From Chryseobacterium sp. RU37D (GTDB lineage: Bacteria; Bacteroidota; Bacteroidia; Flavobacteriales; Weeksellaceae): DNA of 64,000 bases. Position numbers and translations under genes: made by a program. The stretch's first letter is position 1. Each line of letters opens with the position of its first letter. Positions 8,624 to 18,670 of the stretch are shown piece after piece. The notes under the pieces were generated by a model that searched no databases, was not told the origin of the DNA, and worked only from the letters and a program-made list of their open reading frames with translations. The DNA lies in the NCBI RefSeq assembly GCF_900156075.1, contig NZ_FTMM01000013.1, positions 25,617 to 89,616 of the forward strand, read 5' to 3'.

Positions 8624-10045
8624 TTAATGGCTTAGCTTTTCTGCCTTTTCTACTGCTTTTTTCAGGGCATTGAGCTTATTGTTTACCTCCTGAAGTTCAC
8701 TTTCAGGGTTTGATTTTGCGACTAATCCCGCTCCGGCCTGGTAATATAAAGTATTGTTTTTACTTAAAAATGTTCTGATCATTATTGCTTGATTGCAATC
8801 CCCGTTAAGGCCGATCATTCCGATACATCCGCCGTAATAGCCGCGTGAATTTTTTTCATATTTGTTAATTAATTGCATGGCCTGATGTTTTGGTGCACCG
8901 CTTAAAGTTCCCTGCGGAAAAGTGGTGGCCATCATTTCGAAAGTATTTATATTTTCCGGAACATCGGCTGTCACTTCGCTCACCATATGGATGACGTGGG
9001 AAAAAAGTTGGATTTCCTTTAGTTTCGTTACCGTAATATTTTTACCTAATTTACCAAGGTCATTTCTCGCAAGGTCAACAAGCATGATGTGTTCTGCGTT
9101 TTCTTTCGGATCATTTTTCAGGGACTCGATTGATTGTAAATCAATATCAAAATTTCCCGTTCGTTTGAAAGTTCCGGCTATGGGATGAATGATCGCTTTA
9201 TTATCTTTTATAATCAATTGGCTTTCAGGGCTTGAACCGAATAATTTATAATTTCCATAATCGAAATAAAAAAGGTAAGGGGAGGGGTTAATATTCCTCA
9301 AAGTACGATAAACATTGAATTCGTCGCCTGTGAACTTCTGCTCAAACCTCCTGCTTAAAACCAATTGGAACACATCACCCCTCATGCAGTGCTTCTGCGC
9401 AGTTTTTACCAATTCAATATATTCTTCATCGGTAATATTGGAGATTTCATTTCCGTTTTTACCAAATGGATAAATGACCGGGTTTTTATTTTTAATGATG
9501 CTTTCCAGTAGATAGAGTTCGGATTTAATTCCTTCGATCTGATTTTCAATAATATGCATTTCATCATTGTAATGATTGACCGCAATGACATATTGATAAA
9601 GCCTGTATCGAAGAATCGGGATTTCGACTTCCGGACTTTGAGCTTTAAAGCTGATATTCTCAAAAAACTGTACCGCTTCGAAGCTGGTATACCCGAAGAG
9701 GCTCTGTGCTGTTTTTTCTATCGGATTATTAGTTTGCTCACATTCGAAGATTTTGGAGAACTGCTCGAAAACATCTGCAATTTTATGTTCGATAATGAAT
9801 TGTTTTACAGGCTCCTGTCTGGGAAACTTGATTTCGAATTCGTTAAGGTTTTTTATTTCGATTCCGGCAATGGCATTGATGGCAATAAAAGAAAAATTAT
9901 TGTCGATATTTTTAGCATCCGAACTTTCTAGAAGGATCGTATCCCTGAATTTGTCGCGTACCTGCAGATAAATATTCATTGGGGTTTGTAGGTCTCCGAG
10001 TGTTATTTTGGATACGGTTTTTATTTTAATTTTTTTATTAAACAT
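8624..10045 (-). CDS. trpE: anthranilate synthase component I
   Basis: TrpE makes anthranilate from chorismate with ammonia from TrpG, the committed and feedback-controlled step. I chose the second Met (473 residues), because the first nine codons of the longer frame run back towards the attenuator. The LLES element near the N-terminus resembles the Trp feedback site of the family. The chorismate-binding core includes GDVFQLVLSRRF, PSPYLFYF, GSSPE, HPIAGTFKRTG, MLVDLARNDLG, GTLSGAPKHQAM and GGCIG. It is the first structural gene after the leader/attenuator. Confidence 0.96.
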   Translation of the reverse strand: MFNKKIKIKTVSKITLGDLQTPMNIYLQVRDKFRDTILLESSDAKNIDNNFSFIAINAIAGIEIKNLNEFEIKFPRQEPVKQFIIEHKIADVFEQFSKIFECEQTNNPIEKTAQSLFGYTSFEAVQFFENISFKAQSPEVEIPILRYRLYQYVIAVNHYNDEMHIIENQIEGIKSELYLLESIIKNKNPVIYPFGKNGNEISNITDEEYIELVKTAQKHCMRGDVFQLVLSRRFEQKFTGDEFNVYRTLRNINPSPYLFYFDYGNYKLFGSSPESQLIIKDNKAIIHPIAGTFKRTGNFDIDLQSIESLKNDPKENAEHIMLVDLARNDLGKLGKNITVTKLKEIQLFSHVIHMVSEVTADVPENINTFEMMATTFPQGTLSGAPKHQAMQLINKYEKNSRGYYGGCIGMIGLNGDCNQAIMIRTFLSKNNTLYYQAGAGLVAKSNPESELQEVNNKLNALKKAVEKAEKLSH

Positions 10046-10070
10046 TTGTAGTTCTATTTTTAATTTAAAC

Positions 10071-10105
10071 AAAAAAAGACTTCAACGGATTACGTCAAAG
10101 TCTTT
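10071..10105 (-). terminator. trp attenuator terminator
   Basis: On the minus strand AAAGACTT pairs with AAGTCTTT (8 bp). The stem is extended inwards by TGACG/CGTTG (two G-U pairs) around a TAATC loop, and a run of T follows. It lies between the leader peptide and trpE, the position expected for transcription attenuation. Confidence 0.9.
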
Positions 10106-10143
10106 GTATTATATTGTTTTTTAAATATATCCCGATTGTGCAA

Positions 10144-10221
10144 TTAACAACGTGACAACACTTCCAGACCCGACGAAGAGTTTGAAAGCCACCACCAGAT
10201 ATTGCTGCTTATATTAAACAT
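10144..10221 (-). CDS. trpL: trp operon leader peptide with three consecutive Trp codons
   Basis: A 25-codon reading frame begins MFNISSNIWWWL and ends with a stop about 40 bases before the attenuator stem. Codons 9-11 are TGG TGG TGG (10189-10197), highly unlikely by chance directly upstream of trpE. A -7 box (TATATTTG) ends only four bases before its ATG, so the leader message may be nearly leaderless. In the classic mechanism a ribosome starved for Trp-tRNA stalls at the Trp codons, changes the RNA fold and prevents termination. TCAAACTCTT, just after the Trp codons, can pair with AAGACTTTGA of the terminator's 5' arm at nine of ten positions and is a possible antiterminator. It lies so close to the stall site that this pairing needs testing. 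Confidence 0.88.
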   Translation of the reverse strand: MFNISSNIWWWLSNSSSGLEVLSRC

Positions 10222-10225
10222 TTGA

Positions 10226-10233
10226 CAAATATA
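10226..10233 (-). promoter_or_regulatory. -7 promoter box of the trp operon
   Basis: TATATTTG on the minus strand matches TAnnTTTG exactly and lies four bases before the leader-peptide ATG. The -33 region is T-rich (TTTTTTG) but 15 bases away, closer than usual. Confidence 0.7.
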
Positions 10234-10319
10234 GGTAATTTTTTAATACAAAAAATAAAAAGTATGAAACTAAGCGAACTTAAAATTGAGAATATCTTAT
10301 TTTTTCTTTTCAATCCTTC

Positions 10320-10454
10320 ATGCTTAGCTTTATATACAAGCTCATCTTAAACTTCCACGACCACTTCTTAGCGGAAGCCGAAAGAAGCCGAAAAGCAAAA
10401 CAAAAAGAATCACTGTATAAAAACTATGTGACTTGTAAAAAGCAGAAATTTTGA
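10320..10454 (+). CDS. possible 44-residue basic small protein
   Basis: Between the divergent trp leader and the lipoprotein gene a plus-strand frame starts MLSFIYKLILNFHDHF and continues with a strongly basic helix (AEAERSRKAKQKES) before a stop. The composition looks like a short amphipathic coding frame and less like random AT-rich sequence. No promoter or clear ribosome site was found and no family was recognised. It could be a real small protein or a remnant. The rest of the 10234-10602 interval holds only the promoter of the next gene. Confidence 0.35.
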   Translation: MLSFIYKLILNFHDHFLAEAERSRKAKQKESLYKNYVTCKKQKF

Positions 10455-10569
10455 AATGATAGCTATAGCTTTAAATTAAAATTATCTTTACATATAATAT
10501 AATTATGGAACTTTTAATAAAATCCGGGGAAATTGGATATTTATCATGATTTTAAAAGTTTATTTTTTA

Positions 10570-10577
10570 TATTTTTG
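10570..10577 (+). promoter_or_regulatory. -7 promoter box for the lipoprotein/cytochrome pair
   Basis: TATTTTTG matches TAnnTTTG and lies 25 bases before the ATG at 10603. Confidence 0.5.
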
Positions 10578-10602
10578 CCTTAAATAATTTATAGAAAAAA
10601 TA

Positions 10603-10830
10603 ATGAAAAAAGTATTAACAATTGCATTTATAGGAGGTTTATTGGTAGCTAACTGCTCAAAAAAGCCTAATCATGACTTACAAGACAGCAATACGATGCT
10701 ATCGGAACCGGATGCACCCACTGTAGTGGATTCTAGCGCAACAACAAGAAATAAGCCTGAAGCAGATGTAAATGCGGCGGTATCAGTACCTGCAAACAAA
10801 GCAAAAGCAGATACTCTTACAAAAAAATAA
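10603..10830 (+). CDS. small lipoprotein of unknown function
   Basis: This 75-residue protein has a lipoprotein signal with Cys18 (GGLLVANCSKK); the Asn at -1 is unusual but Bacteroidota lipoboxes are relaxed. The mature part is low in complexity, rich in Ala, Asp, Lys and Thr, and probably disordered. Its stop overlaps the next start (TAATG), so it is translationally coupled to the cytochrome c lipoprotein. A role in the same periplasmic redox process is possible but nothing in the sequence shows it. Confidence 0.75.
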   Translation: MKKVLTIAFIGGLLVANCSKKPNHDLQDSNTMLSEPDAPTVVDSSATTRNKPEADVNAAVSVPANKAKADTLTKK

Positions 10831-11201
10831 TGAGAAACATATTTTTGACGGGATGTATCAGCCTGCTGATTTTTTCCTGCTCCAAAAAAGAAAATACACC
10901 TGTTGACATCTCTTCTTCTGAAAATACAGCTGTAGCAGCAAAAACGAATCTTTCAGGAGACCAAATTATTGAAACAATGGACTGTTCGGGATGTCATGCG
11001 GCAAATGAAAGAATGACAGGACCTTCTTATCAGGAAATTGCAGATAAATATTCTGAAAAGGATATTGAACTGCTGGCTTCCAAGATCTTAGAAGGCGGAA
11101 GCGGAGTTTGGGGAGGCGTGCCGATGTCACCACATTCTCAGGTATCCAAAGAAGATGCTAAAAAAATGGTGGAGTATATTTTAACTTTAAAGAAAAAATA
11201 A
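10830..11201 (+). CDS. lipoprotein cytochrome c (class I, single heme)
   Basis: This 123-residue lipoprotein (LLIFSC, Cys17) has one heme c site CSGCH (residues 52-56) and a likely distal Met in GVPMSPH (Met99), the pattern of small class I cytochromes. A flexible linker lies between the lipid anchor and the domain. It would carry electrons in the periplasm, anchored to a membrane. Its partner is unknown; the cytochrome bd oxidase genes about 2 kb away use quinol and need no cytochrome c. The gene overlaps the upstream lipoprotein gene by one base and ends before a hairpin terminator. Confidence 0.9.
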   Translation: MRNIFLTGCISLLIFSCSKKENTPVDISSSENTAVAAKTNLSGDQIIETMDCSGCHAANERMTGPSYQEIADKYSEKDIELLASKILEGGSGVWGGVPMSPHSQVSKEDAKKMVEYILTLKKK

Positions 11202-11225
11202 TCCTTCATTTTATAAAATATAAAG

Positions 11226-11257
11226 GCTGTTTCTCTAACCGGGAAACGGCTTTTTTA
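11226..11257 (+). terminator. terminator after the cytochrome c gene
   Basis: GCTGTTTC (11226-11233) pairs with GAAACGGC (11243-11250), with one G-U pair, followed by six T. Confidence 0.8.
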
Positions 11258-11296
11258 TTATCCAAGTCATGAATGTGTTACTATACTAACAAAGAA

Positions 11297-11328
11297 TTTT
11301 GACATCTACGTACAAACCTTTATCTTTG
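11297..11328 (+). promoter_or_regulatory. lysS promoter
   Basis: TTTTG at 11297-11301, 19 bases, then TATCTTTG at 11321-11328. This is a near-perfect Bacteroidota -33/-7 promoter, 23 bases upstream of the lysS ATG. Confidence 0.8.
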
Positions 11329-11351
11329 CACGTTATTGAAATACAGAAATA

Positions 11352-13052
11352 ATGCAATTATCAGAACAGGAAATTATCAGAAGAGAAAAGCTGAACAAGC
11401 TTGTTGAAATGGGGATCAACGCGTTCCCTGCAGATGAATATGTAATTACAGATACTACGGCATCTATAAAACAGGATTTTGCTGATAATAAACAGGTTAA
11501 AATTGCAGGAAGATTAATGTCCAGAAGAATTCAGGGGAAGGCTTCTTTTGCAGAATTGCAGGATTCTACCGGAAAAATTCAGGTGTATTTTAACAGAGAC
11601 GAAATCTGTACAGGTGAAGACAAAACTTTATATAATGAAGTCTACAAACACCTTTTGGATATAGGAGATATTATCGGTGTAGAAGGAGAATTATTTACTA
11701 CTCAAGTAGGAGAGCAGACTGTTTTGGTGAAAAACTTCACGCTTCTAACAAAAGCTTTAAGACCTCTTCCTTTAGCAAAAACCGATGAAAATGGAGTAGT
11801 ACACGATGCTTTTAACGATCCGGAACTAAGATACAGACAGCGTTATGTAGATTTAACCGTAAATCCTCAGGTGAAAGAGGTTTTCGTAAAAAGAACAAAA
11901 TTGTTCAATGCCATGAGAACTTTCTTCAATGATGCAGGATATTTTGAGGTGGAAACACCGATCTTACAGTCAATTCCGGGAGGAGCGGCAGCAAGGCCGT
12001 TTATCACTCATCATAATGCTTTGGATATTCCGTTATATTTAAGAATTGCCAACGAATTATACCTTAAAAGATTAATCGTTGGTGGTTTTGACGGAGTTTA
12101 TGAATTCTCAAAAAACTTTAGAAACGAAGGAATGGACAGAACTCATAACCCAGAATTTACCGCAATGGAAATCTATGTAGCCTACAAAGATTACAACTGG
12201 ATGATGAATTTCACTGAAAAATTGCTAGAATTCTGCGCTATTCAGGTAAATGGGACTACAAAAGCCACTTTCGGAGAGCATGAAGTTGATTTCAAAGCGC
12301 CTTACGAAAGAATTTCCATGACGGATGCGATCTTGAAATTCACAGGCTTTGATATCACAGGAAAAACGGAGCAGGAATTGTTCGATTTCGCAAAATCTAT
12401 CGGAATTGAGGTTAATGAAACGATGGGTAAAGGAAAACTAATTGATGAAATTTTTGGTGAAAAATGCGAAGGAAACTTCATTCAGCCGACTTTCATTACA
12501 GATTATCCTATTGAAATGTCACCTCTTACGAAAAAGCACAGAAGCAAAGAAGGTCTTACAGAGCGTTTTGAATTAATGGTTTGCGGAAAAGAAATTGCCA
12601 ATGCCTATTCTGAGCTTAACGATCCTATTGATCAGAGAGAGCGTTTCGAAGATCAACTTAAGTTATCTGAAAAAGGGGATGATGAAGCAGGACAATTCAT
12701 TGATGAAGATTTCTTAAGAGCTCTTGAATACGGTATGCCGCCAACTTCAGGATTAGGAATCGGTATGGACAGGCTGATTATGTTCTTAACGAACAACGCA
12801 TCCATCCAGGAAGTGCTGTTCTTCCCTCAAATGAGACCTGAAAAAACAATTCCCCAGATAGAATTAGGCGAAGATGAAAAAGTAATTCTCGAAATCCTTA
12901 ATTCTCATCAAGAGCCGTTTTCTCTTGCTGAAGTAAAGGAAAGAAGCCAACTGTCCGGTAAAAAATGGGATAAGGCTTCAAAGAATCTTACTAAAAATAA
13001 TTTAGTAAAGGTTGAAAAAATTGATGAAAATCTTTCGATGAAACTAATTTAA
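11352..13052 (+). CDS. lysS: lysyl-tRNA synthetase (class II)
   Basis: LysS charges tRNA-Lys. The protein has an OB-fold anticodon-binding domain at about residues 50-150 and a class II catalytic core. Motif 1 is around ETPILQSIPGGAAARPF, motif 2 is FRNEGMDRTHNPEFT (about 257-271), and motif 3 is GLGIGMDRLIMFLT. At 566 residues it is about 60 longer than E. coli LysS. The extra C-terminus (after about 505) contains an FSLAEVKERSQLSGKKW segment that looks like a small helix-turn-helix tail, which I believe is common in Flavobacteriia. It is a single gene with its own promoter and terminator. Confidence 0.97.
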   Translation: MQLSEQEIIRREKLNKLVEMGINAFPADEYVITDTTASIKQDFADNKQVKIAGRLMSRRIQGKASFAELQDSTGKIQVYFNRDEICTGEDKTLYNEVYKHLLDIGDIIGVEGELFTTQVGEQTVLVKNFTLLTKALRPLPLAKTDENGVVHDAFNDPELRYRQRYVDLTVNPQVKEVFVKRTKLFNAMRTFFNDAGYFEVETPILQSIPGGAAARPFITHHNALDIPLYLRIANELYLKRLIVGGFDGVYEFSKNFRNEGMDRTHNPEFTAMEIYVAYKDYNWMMNFTEKLLEFCAIQVNGTTKATFGEHEVDFKAPYERISMTDAILKFTGFDITGKTEQELFDFAKSIGIEVNETMGKGKLIDEIFGEKCEGNFIQPTFITDYPIEMSPLTKKHRSKEGLTERFELMVCGKEIANAYSELNDPIDQRERFEDQLKLSEKGDDEAGQFIDEDFLRALEYGMPPTSGLGIGMDRLIMFLTNNASIQEVLFFPQMRPEKTIPQIELGEDEKVILEILNSHQEPFSLAEVKERSQLSGKKWDKASKNLTKNNLVKVEKIDENLSMKLI

Positions 13053-13073
13053 GTTTTATTAAATATATAATTT

Positions 13074-13112
13074 AGTTCCGGCGGAAGCTTTGCTTCCGCC
13101 GGAACTTTTTTT
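13074..13112 (+). terminator. lysS terminator (15-bp GC-rich stem)
   Basis: A perfect 15-bp stem AGTTCCGGCGGAAGC / GCTTCCGCCGGAACT with a three-base loop is followed by seven T. It may also stop cydB transcripts from the other side, where the T tract is weaker. Confidence 0.9.
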
Positions 13113-13117
13113 GAAAA

Positions 13118-14122
13118 TTATCTCCTCTGCTTACTAAATGAAGCCATTAAATAAAACAAGAACGGCAGAATAAAAACAGAACCCAGCATCAGTGCCCATC
13201 CCAAGGCAGAAATGGTTTTCGGGGCGGCAATATGTTCTAATAAAGATAAATGCTGTCCGTTTCCAAATAATATGATATTCGGGTTGTGCTGATATGTTGC
13301 AGCCACCAAAATCATGATCACCTGAAATCCTGCCAATGCTCTTACAGGAAGCAGTTTCTGGCGATTCATTGCTCTTAAAATCAGGGCTAGGCAAATGGTA
13401 GCAAACGTGGTAGCCATTATTCCCAAAGGTTTAGAGAAAACCCACATCAGTAAAGGAATGTCAGATAGATAAGCTGTAAGAAACACCAGAATTCCTGTGA
13501 TAACGACAAAAATCATCGTTTGTTTTGATTTTTTGATCATTAAATTGAGTTCCAGCCTGTCAACCGTTTCCCTTAAAGCAAATACAGATGCAAGGTAAGC
13601 GCAGATGGCAATGGTAAATAATCCGACAGCCACTCCAAACCAGTTTAGCCAGCTGAAAATATATAAATCTAAAAATCCCATTGCATTTGGATTGATTGAT
13701 CTTGAAATCGTTGCAGAGGCAATCAGTCCTAAAAAAAATGGTGTAAGTAAACTTGAGAAATAAAATATCTGGGTGTAAACCTGCTGCCATTCGTCCTTTA
13801 CTGCATCATAATGTCTAAAAGTAAAGGCTGTTCCTCTCGCAATAATCCCGATAAGCATCAATACCAAAGGAATATGAAGATAAGTGGAAAGTGTGGTATA
13901 AATCTCCGGAAAACCGACAAACAAAATCACAATTGCAATAATTAACCACATATGATTCGCTTCCCAAACCGGCGCAATAGATTCGTACATGATAACTTTT
14001 GTCTTAGGACGGTTTTTTTTCTTGGTGAAAAGTTCCACGATTCCTGCCCCGAAATCTGCTCCGCCCAAAATTACATATAAACATATGGAAAGCCACAGAA
14101 AACCTATAACTACGTATATCAT
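13118..14122 (-). CDS. cydB: cytochrome bd ubiquinol oxidase subunit II
   Basis: CydB is the second integral membrane subunit of cytochrome bd, which reduces oxygen to water with electrons from quinol. The 334 residues contain about eight or nine membrane helices. The N-terminus (FLWLSICLYVILGGADFGAG) and the WEANHMWLI and AFTFRHYDAV motifs are conserved in CydB. It overlaps the end of cydA by four bases. No cydX or cydDC genes are visible in the window. Confidence 0.95.
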   Translation of the reverse strand: MIYVVIGFLWLSICLYVILGGADFGAGIVELFTKKKNRPKTKVIMYESIAPVWEANHMWLIIAIVILFVGFPEIYTTLSTYLHIPLVLMLIGIIARGTAFTFRHYDAVKDEWQQVYTQIFYFSSLLTPFFLGLIASATISRSINPNAMGFLDLYIFSWLNWFGVAVGLFTIAICAYLASVFALRETVDRLELNLMIKKSKQTMIFVVITGILVFLTAYLSDIPLLMWVFSKPLGIMATTFATICLALILRAMNRQKLLPVRALAGFQVIMILVAATYQHNPNIILFGNGQHLSLLEHIAAPKTISALGWALMLGSVFILPFLFYLMASFSKQRR

Positions 14123-15462
14123 GATTTTTTATTTTTAGCGTTAAACTGAGGGTCGGTAGGATCATACAATCTCGGAACCATCCTTATCTGTCTTGTCAGA
14201 AGAAAAATAATAACCAGCGATAATGAAACGAAAACAGCAGTGAAAAAGTAAAAAGAATACTGAATTCCTGGCATTGGTGTGACTGCATCTGCGGTTCTCA
14301 TGATTCCGTAGATGATCCACGGCTGGCGTCCAACCTCAGTTACTGTCCAGCCTGCTTCCAAAGCGATATATCCAAAAGGTGAGGCTATTAAAAAGGTTTT
14401 TAATAACCAATTCTTATTCAGCCATTCTTTTTTGAATAAATATGCATAAAAATAAACCATTCCAATGATAATCATCACCACTCCAAAGAAGATCATAATC
14501 TGAAAACAGTAGTGAACCACGGCAATTGGAGGCCATTCATCTTTAGGAAAATCTTTCAGACCTTTTACTTCAGAATTAAAATCATTACTCACTAAAAAGC
14601 TTAAAATCTTCGGTATTTTTACAGCATATTTTATTTCACCTTTTTCTTCATCAGGAATTCCGCCGATCACGAAAGCCGCCCCTTTTTCAGTCTCGAAATG
14701 AGCTTCCATGGCAGCCAGTTTTATCGGCTGTCTTTCCGCAACGGATTTTGCAGCGATATCACCGCTTAAAGGTGCTCCAAATGCCCCTATCAATGCAAAA
14801 CCAGCAGCGATTCTGAATGCTTTGGTATGAAATTCAACATTCTTTTTTCGCATAATTAAATAGGCATGAACTCCAGCAACCGCAAATCCTGTCGCACAAA
14901 ATGCAGCAACCGTCATATGCAAAGCCTGTGGAAGCCAAGCTTCATTAAACATAGCTTTTATAGGATCTATATTTACATATTGTCCGTCGACATAATCGAA
15001 TCCGGCAGGTGAATTCATCCAGGCATTCGCTGCAACAACCAAAATCCCTGAAGCTAAACCACTTAAACCAACCAAAAATCCGCAAAACCAATGAAACCAT
15101 TTATTGAATCTGTCCCATCCGTAAAGGAAAAATCCGATGGCGATGGCTTCAATAAAAAATGCAGTCCCTTCTAACGAAAATGGCATTCCGAAAATGGGTC
15201 CTGCGTGTTTCATGAATTCAGGCCAGAGAAGTCCGAGTTCGAAAGATAGCATCGTTCCGGAAACAGCTCCTGTTGCAAAAAGTATTGCGACACCTTTGCT
15301 CCATGCTTTGGTAAGACCTTTGTAGACTTCATTTTTTGTCTTTAAATATTTCCAGTGGGCAAAAGCCATCAAAAAGGGCATTACCATACCAACACAAGAG
15401 AAGATGATGTGAAAACCGAGTGACATCGCCATTTGTGCACGAGCTGCAAGAAAGTCGTCCAT
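14119..15462 (-). CDS. cydA: cytochrome bd ubiquinol oxidase subunit I
   Basis: CydA carries the three hemes and the quinol site. I chose the start at MDDFLAARAQMAMSLGFH, three codons inside the longest frame, because CydA begins in this way. His18 matches the heme ligand near the N-terminus; PFSLEG and the GRQPWIIYG signature followed by MRTADAVTP are present. The 447-residue length indicates the short-Q-loop type. It is a high-affinity oxidase for low oxygen. It is first in the cydAB operon and divergent from gyrB. Confidence 0.96.
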   Translation of the reverse strand: MDDFLAARAQMAMSLGFHIIFSCVGMVMPFLMAFAHWKYLKTKNEVYKGLTKAWSKGVAILFATGAVSGTMLSFELGLLWPEFMKHAGPIFGMPFSLEGTAFFIEAIAIGFFLYGWDRFNKWFHWFCGFLVGLSGLASGILVVAANAWMNSPAGFDYVDGQYVNIDPIKAMFNEAWLPQALHMTVAAFCATGFAVAGVHAYLIMRKKNVEFHTKAFRIAAGFALIGAFGAPLSGDIAAKSVAERQPIKLAAMEAHFETEKGAAFVIGGIPDEEKGEIKYAVKIPKILSFLVSNDFNSEVKGLKDFPKDEWPPIAVVHYCFQIMIFFGVVMIIIGMVYFYAYLFKKEWLNKNWLLKTFLIASPFGYIALEAGWTVTEVGRQPWIIYGIMRTADAVTPMPGIQYSFYFFTAVFVSLSLVIIFLLTRQIRMVPRLYDPTDPQFNAKNKKS

Positions 15463-15623
15463 AAATATCAATTTTTGAGTAAATAAATTTAAGCATAAAT
15501 TATAGATGTTCGGTATGATTTACAACAGTATGAGTTTGGGAAATAGATTTTAACTTTGATCTTTTAGATTAAAACTCTTTGGTATTTTGGTGGATAAAAT
15601 CCGCTTTTTTTGACATATTTTAA

Positions 15624-17627
<2,004 letters not shown>

Positions 17628-17649
17628 TTAATTGTTTAAATTATAATTA

Positions 17650-17676
17650 AAAGATTTCAGAAATGGAGTCTTTTTT
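17650..17676 (+). terminator. gyrB terminator
   Basis: AAAGATTTC (17650-17658) pairs with GGAGTCTTT (17665-17673), including G-U pairs, and is followed by a T run. Confidence 0.65.
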
Positions 17677-17764
17677 ATTTTAAAATATCAAAAAGTGTTA
17701 AAAAATATATAATTAAATTTTAATTTTTTTTTTGTTTAAATACAAAAAAATGATTAAAATATGG

Positions 17765-18560
17765 TTTCCTTCAGGATTTTGTTCCGTTTACATTAGCCAA
17801 TGCCTCCCTTGAGAACTTCCAGATGAAAATCATCAACAAATAAGGAATTGAACTTAAAACAAAAATTTATCCTTCAAAATACAACTATCCGTCACAGAAG
17901 CTGACAATGTCGGAAAAAAATATATGCATATAAAATGTTCCCGCTATCGATGATGCTGTTTTATTGCCTTATCCTGTAAAAATTTTACCAAAAGTGAGTT
18001 TTGCCTTGACAAAATTTCATCTTGAATGAAAGCAGGGAAGCATGAGCAATTGGAGTGATTTATGGTATTAGAACAGTATTCTACAGCCAGTTTTGTTTTC
18101 CACATCTGCGATCAAGGTGGAAGTTGCAGCTTTAAATTTACAAGGAACGACAGAAGAAAAAATCAAAAAACTATACCAGCATATGCAGTCAAAAACAAGA
18201 TATATTTTTGTAGCACTAGGTATTAGTGAGTGGCCACCGATGCTTCACGATGAGGTTCATAAAAAAGGATATGCAGACTGCTAAGGATTGACTAATTATA
18301 TGAAAACCCTGCTGGATGAGGCGAAAATTTCGTGCTATTTTCGGTGATAAATTCAAGCACTTCGCCGGTTTCTTTTGATAAGGATCTTCTGAAAATGGTG
18401 GAAATCATGACATTTTAATGGTTCCTACCGAAAAAGGAAATATAGAGCAGAAAGCGAATAAGCTGGAAGTGATTTCTACTACAATCTCAAGTCCGGATTA
18501 TCCGTCCTGCCTTTAAACAGATTTGAGGTGTGGCGACAAAGCATGAAAACTAGGTGATCA
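17765..18560 (+). pseudogene. decayed DUF3857/transglutaminase-domain protein
   Basis: In all plus frames, pieces of one protein appear in order, broken by stops and shifts. They are FTLANASLENFQMKIINK, then a stop, GIELKTKIYPSKYNYPSQ, LPKVSFALTKFHLE, then a stop, VEVAALNLQGTTEEKIKKLY, SKTRYIFVALGISEWPPM, GYADC followed by a stop where KGLTNYMKTLLDEA should continue, then VINSS and VPTEKGNI in other frames. The GYxDCKxLTNYMKxLL segment is typical of DUF3857 proteins with a transglutaminase-like core, where the Cys is catalytic. At least four stops and several frameshifts make it non-functional, and the N- and C-terminal parts are missing. It fills the gap between gyrB and the DUF3298 lipoproteins. 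Confidence 0.8.
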
Positions 18561-18618
18561 GCCTTGTAAAAAAATCATTATAGGAGTACGATTTGATTAT
18601 AAATTTCAAATAATTTAC

Positions 18619-18645
18619 AAAACCATTCATTTTTGAATGGTTTTT
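18619..18645 (+). terminator. hairpin before the first DUF3298 gene
   Basis: AAAACCATTCA (18619-18629) and TGAATGGTTTT (18634-18644) form an 11-bp stem with a TTTT loop and a T tail. It probably is the terminator that once served the pseudogene. Confidence 0.75.
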
Positions 18646-18670
18646 GCATATAAAAAGGAAAATCATATTT

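Noticed and set aside
8922..9188. Plus-strand frame of 88 codons opposite trpE
   Set aside because: It lies wholly inside trpE on the other strand, has no family features and no promoter; it is a shadow frame.
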